The notes under the pieces are model-generated. The model did no database searches and was not told where the DNA came from. It saw only the letters and a list, made by a program, of their open reading frames with translations. From Dermanyssus gallinae (Eukaryota; Arthropoda; Arachnida; Mesostigmata; Dermanyssidae): 64,000 bases of DNA. Made by a program: the position numbers and the translations under genes. The stretch covers positions 62,001 through 126,000 of the forward strand of contig QVRM01000459.1 of assembly GCA_003439945.1 (NCBI GenBank), in the 5' to 3' direction. Of the stretch, positions 57,120 to 64,000 are shown piece after piece. Each line of letters starts with the position of its first letter. Position 1 is the stretch's first letter.

Positions 57120-59678
57120 CTTTTTCTATGTTTGTACGTATTATTAAGGCTTTCCGCTCTATGGCCTCCGGCGGTAGACTAATCATATTTAATTCCACAT
57201 TAAAATGACACCGGTAAATACGCTCGGAACGAGAGTCATAAAGGTATGCTTATAGATTTTCTATGGTTTATTTGTGGCTTTTCGTGGCATATGCTGTGAT
57301 ACGTACTCAGGCTGTTTGCTGTCTGTGACGGGGTGTTTACGAAGCGAGTTATTATCAACGCTAGGACCGCCGTAGATATAAGACTTTTTGTAACAGTTTT
57401 TGTTAAAATGCTCTCAGTGTTAATAGCGTCATGCAAGCTAATGGCATTTAATCAGGCTTGGTAAGTATGATTACGGTCCTGCGGTTGTATTAGGCTAGGG
57501 CTTATTACAAGTCGTTACGAGCGCTAGATGAGTACAGCTCATCGACAAGTTTATGGTAAAGGGCGCGTCGATGATAAGAACAAAATTAATTTGCTCTAAC
57601 CTGATGGAGGACGGGCTTATCTAAAAGCTTCTTGGAATGATAGCTATTTGGCCAGCCACCATAAACTCAGTGGACCTTAGGAGCCCGAAATACTCAAACA
57701 AAAAAACAGCTCCTACTATTTGAGCTTCTCGGTCATTTACTTCGATAGCCTTTCGAGAGAACTTTCAACACGTCACCCACTCTTTGTCATCGTCTAATCA
57801 ACCAATACCGTTTTAGCAGTATGTAGCAAATATACAGTCTGTTGCTCGTTGGAATGTCTACTTACAAGTATGCCATTTTGACAATTGTGTGCCACGTGAA
57901 ATCTGCATTAAGCACACAACATATATAATAGCGCTGATAAATAGTAGTGCTGAGTGGACGATTCAGCACATGCCTTTTTTTAAGGTAAAACCGAATTAAC
58001 GAACAAAACGCATGAAAATATGCCCTCGGCTAGTTTCACCTAAGCGTTTAATCAGATGACTCACATGATCTACAAATTAAGCAAAGACGGGGACAAATTT
58101 TGATGATTTGTTCTGTGCGCTTGCAAAGTAGTCATGGAGGCCGAAATACTGAACTGAATCGGGATTGCCTTAGAATACATTTAATAGACGACCCAGATTT
58201 TATATTGTATTCCTGATTCATTTAGTGATGAAGATGACTAGTGACCTCCACTATTTCCATGAATTAGAACCGGACATGAAATAAAGTGACATGCAAGAGT
58301 TTCTTTAGAGCTTTATCTTACGACGAAGATTGTTAATTTGAGCTAAAGTGGCAGAAATGCGGTGCACTAAATTGTTGTTGTCACAATTATTTATACAATT
58401 TGTACGATAAATAATACAATGAACACAATTTTGCACGTTTTGGTTAAAACGAGGCTCTATGTGCTAAATAGTTTGACTTGCTGGGAGGCTTATATTATTT
58501 CCACAAATTGGGTTAGGATCGACCGGCCACTAGGTATAACTAATTGCTAGTAAATCTGAACGCTAGTAAATAATGGTCTATAATCGACTTATCGACCGAA
58601 TATAAAACCTCGGTCTATAAGCATGTGTTTGTAGCCGTACTAGTTTATGGTACACGAAGCAGCGGACATTGAAGTACTCGGAGAGTACTCGGAGAAATGT
58701 TTATCTATGTCATGTGCATAGCAGTATTTTGTGCTAGGATAAACTTGTGGAGGCATGGCAACGGTGCCATCAGTTTAATTAGATCTAATTAATAGTGAGA
58801 TTGTTTACGTCGTTGTCACCAAAACATTGCAACCACTATGTATTGTTTACCGACTGACTTAAACTACCGTTGTATACGCGTACTTTGCGGTTCTAGAACT
58901 AAACTAGAAATATTCCGGCATAGTATTTTCCTCTTGAAGCAAGTGTGTTAATTAATATTGAGACACATAATTGCTTTAATTTCTTTAATAAAATGTTGCT
59001 TTTAGCAAAGCACACTTACCTAAAATCGGTGTTCTGTTTTAAAAGTATGCATTCTAAACGGAAATCATCGAAAGGAAAAGCTCCACGTCATTACTGAACA
59101 TATTATGGTTTCAGTTGTTTTTTTAATTAGTTTTGTGAATTTGAAGAAAGCTCCACATCATTCCTGCACATAGTATTGTTTCAGTTGTTTTTTTTATGTT
59201 TTGTGAATTTGAAGAAAAGCTTCGAAACCATCTGTTAACGAGTAATAACACGTTAATTAGTGGTGATTGACCGGCCCAACGATACGCCGTGACTAACTGA
59301 ACCTGAATGAAGTATTGGTAGAGACGCTGATTACGACTATGGCAGATCTCGAAAGTTACGTTTATGTGTTGGTCATCTCAATAAGAAAGCAAGCATCTCT
59401 AAAACTATTGACTACAAAAAACGATACTTTTGAGAACGGCATGTGGACATCTTTCACTTAATATGGCACTGGCTTAGTAACTATTTTGTTTGGTTGGGAC
59501 AGAGGAACATGTTTTTGCGCACTCTAGAAACTCTAGAAAAAAAAGGTAGTATGGCCTTCGATGCCGACGTTGTTGGCATAATACCCACAAAGCACCTCTT
59601 GCATGAAAGCCTCAAGACGAAACGAGGAAATGCTACCTTTCCTTAATTATTTAACTTCTATTTGTTTGTCAAAGTTAC
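57120..59678. other. long AT-rich unassigned stretch
   Basis: No gene was recognised. Holds a 70-bp tandem duplication (59081-59219) and a 12-bp doublet AGTACTCGGAGA near 58673-58696. The last 250 bp contain a 67-codon frame (59443-59646) of unknown identity. Confidence 0.5.
59081..59219. repeat. 70-bp tandem duplication
   Basis: Two head-to-tail copies, each starting CTCCAC(G/A)TCATT and ending TTTTGTGAATTTGAAGAAA, with scattered differences. Confidence 0.85.
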
Positions 59679-60146
59679 ATGGGAATAGCGCATATTGCGC
59701 TGTGTATCGGGCCCTTCCAATTGATCCTGAACGCGGCGAAGTCTTTAATTATGTTTCAGCTTAGTGTGCCATACAGGAGTCTCAGCGACCACCGCTACAT
59801 CACCTTTCAGATAACGCCGCAAAATAGACATTACCCGCATCTGCCGGACCGCCGATACTGGCAAATGCGACACATCAATAAGGAAGTATTGGTAGACACT
59901 TTAAAGAGACGGCTCACTCGCCTCGGCGATACGCCGCTCGACGAGAACGATCTAACGGCGATTATAACAATGGCATGTCAGGCGGCCGGCGGTCCGGCCA
60001 GACAAGGAGGTCCAAGGAGAGCCTCCGCTAAACACTGGTGGAGCTCAGAAATCGTGACCGCCCGCGCAGCCTGCGTGCGCGCAAACCGCATCATGACCTC
60101 GGGCGCGGTCGTGGTTGGCGAAACGCCGTCAACGAGGACACGATAA
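59679..60146 (+). pseudogene. R1-like endonuclease end and linker
   Basis: The 155-codon frame contains SLSDHRYITFQI near residue 35. SDH is the last conserved block of AP-like endonucleases, with its catalytic histidine. A linker follows with RRYWQMRHINKEVLVDTLKR, ENDLTAIITMACQAAGG and KHWWSSEIVTARAACVRANR, the usual W-W motif before the RT. The frame ends in a shift: the continuation (WLAKRRQRGHDN) is found in the frame of the RT from about 60096. The first 30 codons do not look like endonuclease, so the element is probably truncated there. Confidence 0.65.
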
Positions 60147-61827
60147 CCGCCAGCTAGCTAACGCGGTCAATCGCGCTGCTCAACTACAACAGCTGTACCG
60201 CATCAAGCGGTTGCGTCTGCGACGGCTAATAGGCAGAGCGAAGGCCGAGTCCTGCAAAGCGCTAGTTGACTCAGTGGAGTCAGACGTCTGGGGCATTCCG
60301 TACCGCACGATGATGGGAAAGCTCCGTAAGCCGCCCCCCCCCCCCCCCGCTCCCCACAGAGCAAGTACGAAACCTAGTCAGCCCGCCCCCCCCCCCGTCA
60401 ACATCGAGGTAGACTCTGACCAGATCCCGGAAGTGAACTCCGAGGAAGTGGCACATGCCGCGGAACGCCTTGCGACTGGAAAGGCACCTGGGCCGGACGG
60501 GGTTCCCCCAGGGGTCATAAAAATCTTGGCGCAGAACCATCCAGAAACTCTCGCTCGGCTTTTTACACGCCTACTTCAGGACGGTCGTTTTCCATCCCAG
60601 TGGAAGCGCGCTCACTTGACTATTATACCGAAACCGAACGCAGCTGCGGGATCATCTTCGACCCACCGCCCAATATGCCTACTCAACACAATCAGCAAAC
60701 TCTTCGAGAATGTGCTGGTCAGACGCCTAAACAAAGAGATCGAGGAGAAATCCGCTCTGTCGGACAACCAATACAACTTTCGCAAGAGCCGATCGACCCT
60801 CGATGTCGTCGAACGAGTGCTCCAGGTAGCCTACACAGAACAACAACGGACACTTAAGACGCGCAATTACGTTTTACTTATCCTGTTTGACGTGCGAAAC
60901 GCGTTTAATACAGCAAATTGGCGAGTAATTATGGACACCCTTGAACAGAGAGGCATATCCCCCAACATGCGACGGATTATTTCCTCGTATCTTGACGCGC
61001 GTTCACTTTCGGCCAACGGTGAGGTCCACCCTGTTACGGCGGGCGTCCCGCAGGGCTCAGTGCTCGGGCCGATCCTCGGGAATATAGCATACGACGGAGT
61101 CCTGCGGTTAGACGACCTGCCTGACGGGGTGGACATAATCGCCTACGCCGACGATCGGGCGCTGGTGGTCACCGCGAGAACGGAGGCGGTGCTTGAGGCG
61201 CGAGCGAACATGGCTCTTTTCAGAATAGAGAAGTGGATGGTCGACAATTACCTGGAGCTGGCCCCCCAGAAGACCGAGGTTATCTACTTAACCGGCCGCC
61301 CTCGTACTAGGCAAGCATCGTTAGAAGTTGCAGGACAACGCCTGACTATCAAACGGGAGGCAAGGTACCTAGGCGTAACGCTGGACACAGGCCTCACCGG
61401 CCTGCCACACATGCAGAGCATCATCCAGAAGGTCACGAAGATCTCCACCAACCTTGCACGCATCCTTCCTCGCGAGGAGGGCGCAACGCACGCCAAGCGG
61501 CTGCTCCTAGCGGCCGTGGCAGAGGCCATCGCTCTGTATACCACGCCCTTATGGGCTGGTATGGCGCTGCGGACCGCAAAGGCACGGCGCATGATACGAA
61601 GCTTCCAAAAAGCGATGGCCATCCGGGTCACGCGGGCCTACCGGGCTGTCTCGACGGACGTCCTGTTGGCGCTCGCCTGCCAGACCCCTTGGGACATACT
61701 TGCCGAAGAAAGAAGCAAGCGCAAGAAGGACGGCGACACTTTATGGACCCAAGCACGGGAACACTCCCTGGGCACATGGGCGCGCACGTGGTCCAACCCA
61801 CCAGCTGGGGATACCAGAGGGGCCTGA
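60115..61827 (+). pseudogene. R1-like reverse transcriptase, 570 codons open
   Basis: Stop-free RT of an R1-like LINE, which copies element RNA at the nicked target. Blocks: ATGKAPGPDGVPPGVIK (from residue 121), KRAHLTIIPKPN, HRPICLLNTISKLFENVLVR, NQYNFRKSRSTLDVVERVL, LFDVRNAFNTANW (motif A, D259), TAGVPQGSVLGPILGN (motif B, from residue 308), AYADDRALVV (motif C, D346-D347), YLELAPQKTEVIYLTG, ARYLGVTLD, and a thumb with AVAEAIALYTTPLWAG. All RT aspartates are intact. Odd: a proline-rich linker at residues 73-95 encoded by long C runs (60331-60349, 60390-60397). The annotated start is arbitrary; the natural protein began in the endonuclease. Confidence 0.9.
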
Positions 61828-62182
61828 ACAAGAAACCTAATCACAGGCCTCATAACCTGGTATAGGCTCAAGGGAACACTTACATATCACTCCGTGCAAG
61901 TGCTCACAGGGCATAGACAATTCCAGTCGTACCTTTTTCACAGATATCTGCGTTCTCTGCACCACAGGCGCACCCGACGACGCGGCGCACACCGTAGAGG
62001 ACTGCGAGGCTCTTGCGGCCTACCGCACGGGCTCCTCCTATGTCCACAAAGGTAGCCCGACTACGGCCATCGTGGCCAACATGCTCAAGTCAACAACGGA
62101 CTGGCACGCTGGGATCCAATACTTAGACGCGCTTATGCGCGAAAAATTTTGCCAGGAAGATCGCCGCACACTTCCACACTAG
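61828..62182 (+). pseudogene. R1-like ORF2 C-terminal tail, frameshifted
   Basis: After the RT stop another frame continues NLITGLITWYRLKGTL, then TYHSVQVLTGHRQFQSYLFH, the R1-type LTGHGxFxxYL block. After a further shift come DICVLCTTGAPDDAAHTVED and CEAL, a C-x-x-C-x9-H-x4-C zinc knuckle. It ends TDWHAGIQYLDALMREKFCQ before a TAG at 62180-62182. So ORF2 was about 120 codons longer than the open frame. Confidence 0.7.
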
Positions 62183-62460
62183 GCTTCTAGTATCCACTCC
62201 CGAGCAGGACCCACTCCCGGATCAGGACATACTCGTAGACTAAGGAGAGGGTCGCAGCACGAGCCTCCCCTCTTCTGGTCTTAATGTAATGGTTCACAAT
62301 TCCGAACCAGAAGAGGGTGGGAGAGGTGGTTTTTAGTGGGTAGAACGCGCGGATTGGATCGAGTATTATACTCTTCCCCGGCGTTTAGTCCCACACTACT
62401 CTTCATTAACATCGGAGGGTGTGCGTAAAGCATTTTAGACCTCTACAAAAAAAAAAAAAA
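62183..62460 (+). mobile_element. R1-like LINE 3' UTR with A14 tail
   Basis: Contains GGGAGAGGTGGTTTTTAGTG at about 62319 and CGTTTAGTCCCACACTACT near 62380, shared with 45.6-45.8 kb. It ends in 14 A at 62447-62460. A target-site duplication was not established. Confidence 0.75.
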
Positions 62461-62479
62461 GTAGTGTCGCCTGTAGCAT

Positions 62480-63985
62480 TTGTATGCTTGCAAAGGAAAT
62501 TATTATTTAAATAACCCAGCTAGTTGCGCTCTATCCGCGGAAATGTTTGAGGTTGTCCTCTTCTTCTCACAGAGAATGCATACTGGCGACGAAGCCCACC
62601 CGATATGATGCAAGTAAGTTCTGAAAGTACCGTGGTCTGTAAGAATTTGGGTTAGCGGATAGGAAGGCGATTCCAGGCGCCTTTTAAACCACTTCCTTAC
62701 ATATATGATAAAAGGCAGATCCAAAACCCGACTGGCTTTTCGCTGGTCTCCACCCATCTTTTATCCTATGCGTTGATTATCTGATGTCGTACATCCACCT
62801 GAGAGAGTGAGAAGTCGCCTCGACGGAGTGCAGTCTCAAGAACTTGTACGTCCATTGGGATCTGCCGGGATGATATTTGGACTGCAGCGGTATGCGTAGT
62901 TTTATTGGCTCATGCTATTTTGATGGCCAACGGCCTTTGTGTTTTATTTAGAAGCCGCCTGCAAGTAACCCGTGCGCTGTTACAGCAGGGCTGCATATAA
63001 CATGGTGCTATTTGCTTTTGTCACCAGGGGCACCTTCGGTCGTGAGGTATGGGTGCGCAACAACAATTTAGAAACTATTATAGCATTGGCAGCCGCGTAG
63101 TGCACCTGTGGGGTGCCTGTTAAACCGGTCCCTGGGAGATCCTCTTAAATCCCTTCAAATCCCTTAAAGCATTTTTTATAAGAGCAGTGTGCTGATTTTG
63201 CATTAGCATTTTAATTGCTTTTTCTGGGATATCGTTCGGGCGGGTTGCCTTTCGCGGCTAGGCTTTCTGGGTGACCCTCCTTACTTCAATAATTGTAATA
63301 AGGGAGTAGTCTAGTTTTCCGAAAGACAGGATTGGCTGTAAGAGCTTCAGGGAGGGACAGATTTCTCCACATTTCCCCTATAATGCCGAGGTTGCCGTTG
63401 AGCACATATGCACCGATTTTAGTGGCATTTTGCTCTGTCTAGGCTATTCAACTATTCCACGAGCACTTAGAAGTTTTTGGGAAATGATTTGTGTAGGCCT
63501 GCGTTTGACGCTCACACTTATGGCATTTCGAGTTCTGGGGCCAGGCTATCCAGGCAGCAGCAAGACTAGCCGACCTGGATGTGTCCACGGCGCTGATGCC
63601 GCGATGCAGCCTCTGGTGAGAGTCTTATCACGCATGAGGAGGTTCTACCGCAGGGCAAAGAGCAATGGCTTCCCTCCCGGTCTCACAAAAGTGTTAGGTG
63701 AATTTAGCCTCAAATGTATCGTTTGCATCTATCCTTTCGTCAAGATCCCTGATAATCAGCGCTTTATTTCGGGGAGGTGAGGAGGAGAGAAGACGAGTGT
63801 TGTAGAAGAGGCCTTGCCTTTTATTTCCTCGGCCAACTTCGCCGCCACCGTTGGAGTCAAAGCCTTTGCGAGTAGTATTACTTTTCCAGACCCTCCTTTA
63901 AAAGCCCGTTTTGCAGTGTCTGTCGCGCTACCCTGTGACCAAGAGTTCTAGCATTGTCTCCGGGAAAGGGTCTGAATTATTCGTG
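62480..63985 (-). pseudogene. second R1-like LINE, internally deleted, tail to tail with the first
   Basis: Read on minus from the window end. About 63980-63780 carries AKLAEEIKGKASSTTL in an unassigned 5' part. Near 63290 comes VRRVTQKA, then PRKATRPNDIPEKAIKMLMQ, the RT N-terminal block (KAxGPDxIP). The palm with motifs A-C is missing. Near 63130-63000: HYAAANAIIVSKLLLRTHTS and TKANSTMLYAALL (thumb). Then LAIKIA and QIPMDVQVLETA. The open frame 62757-62503 gives YPLTQILTDHGTFRTYLHHI and CILCEKK (R1-type tail). Its 3' end lies about 20-40 bp from the A14 tail of the plus-strand element. Confidence 0.65.
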
Positions 63986-64000
63986 CAATTAGCGTAAGCG

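Larger units (their letters stand above)
59679..62460 (+). mobile_element. R1-like LINE, 5'-truncated, with poly(A) tail
   Basis: Best-preserved retrotransposon of the window: the end of the endonuclease domain, a linker, a full RT, a C-terminal Cys/His region, a 3' UTR and an A14 run at 62447-62460. R1-clade elements classically target rRNA genes, but no rRNA sequence flanks this copy, so it is either not site-specific or misplaced. Codon positions are GC-rich compared with the AT-rich flanks. Endonuclease and RT are in different frames, and the RT ends early in another shift, so the copy is inactive. The exact 5' edge is unclear. Confidence 0.8.

Noticed and set aside
59081..59219. Possible CRISPR-like or satellite array
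   Set aside because: Only two 70-bp units; no spacers and no array anywhere in the window.
61284..61631. 115-codon minus frame opposite the RT
   Set aside because: Antisense shadow of the GC-rich RT gene; no motif of its own.

Overview
The window is eukaryotic nuclear DNA, most likely from an arthropod. It has no operons, no dense open frames and no ribosome-binding-site spacing. It has long AT-rich stretches, many (TA)n tracts up to about 155 bp, CAA/CAG/GAG low-complexity islands, a short TTAGG run, mariner and Bel/Pao fragments, tRNA-derived repeats and an unusual load of non-LTR retrotransposons (LINEs). A parasitiform mite or tick would fit, but that is inference. No exon of a recognisable host gene was found, so the window reads as intergenic or intronic DNA filled with decayed transposons.

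Layout. 0.3-7.6 kb: two mariner transposase remnants (0.29-0.64 and 6.54-7.63 kb), an R1-like LINE tail (1.1-1.5 kb, minus), a tail of a second LINE family (2.0-2.3 kb, minus) and a tail of a third (5.5 kb, minus). 7.6-19 kb: mostly unassigned, with a weak reverse-transcriptase (RT) remnant at 11.4-11.7 kb, a dispersed repeat at 12.0 and 15.7 kb, a tRNA-derived repeat at 14.1 kb, a Bel/Pao fragment at 14.5 kb and a LINE C-terminus at 14.8-15.6 kb. 19-24 kb: R1-like pieces on minus and a LINE 3' end on plus (22.96-23.89 kb). 25.1-29.35 kb: the most complete LINE, with ORF1 carrying a Cys-rich finger, an AP-like endonuclease, an RT with YADD and a Cys/His tail, all broken by stops and frameshifts. 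29.9-31.9, 38.9-39.5 and 50.6-51.8 kb: GC-richer low-complexity islands that could hold untranslated or regulatory host sequence. 32-37 kb: a LINE tail, a degenerate R1-like element (minus) and a possible endonuclease start. 44.7-45.8 kb: R1-like RT and 3' UTR. 47.3-49.1 kb: longest copy of the RPDG-type LINE. 52.7-54.4 kb: minus-strand LINE related to the 25-29 kb element, with a destroyed catalytic box. 55-57 kb: RPDG-type fragment, tRNA-derived SINE, R1-like 3' UTR and a 189-codon ORF. 59.7-62.46 kb: best-preserved R1-like RT (570 codons open) with a poly(A) tail; a second R1-like element lies tail to tail with it from 62.5 kb to the end.

At least four autonomous LINE lineages coexist here: R1-like; a family ending in HG.HH...GFH...C.C..C; an RPDG family with a possible restriction-like endonuclease; and CR1/Jockey-like tails. 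They do not form a pathway; what they share is retrotransposition by RT, with SINEs as likely parasites of LINE machinery. I saw no CRISPR array, no rRNA gene and no convincing functional tRNA gene. All family calls come from reading motifs by eye.
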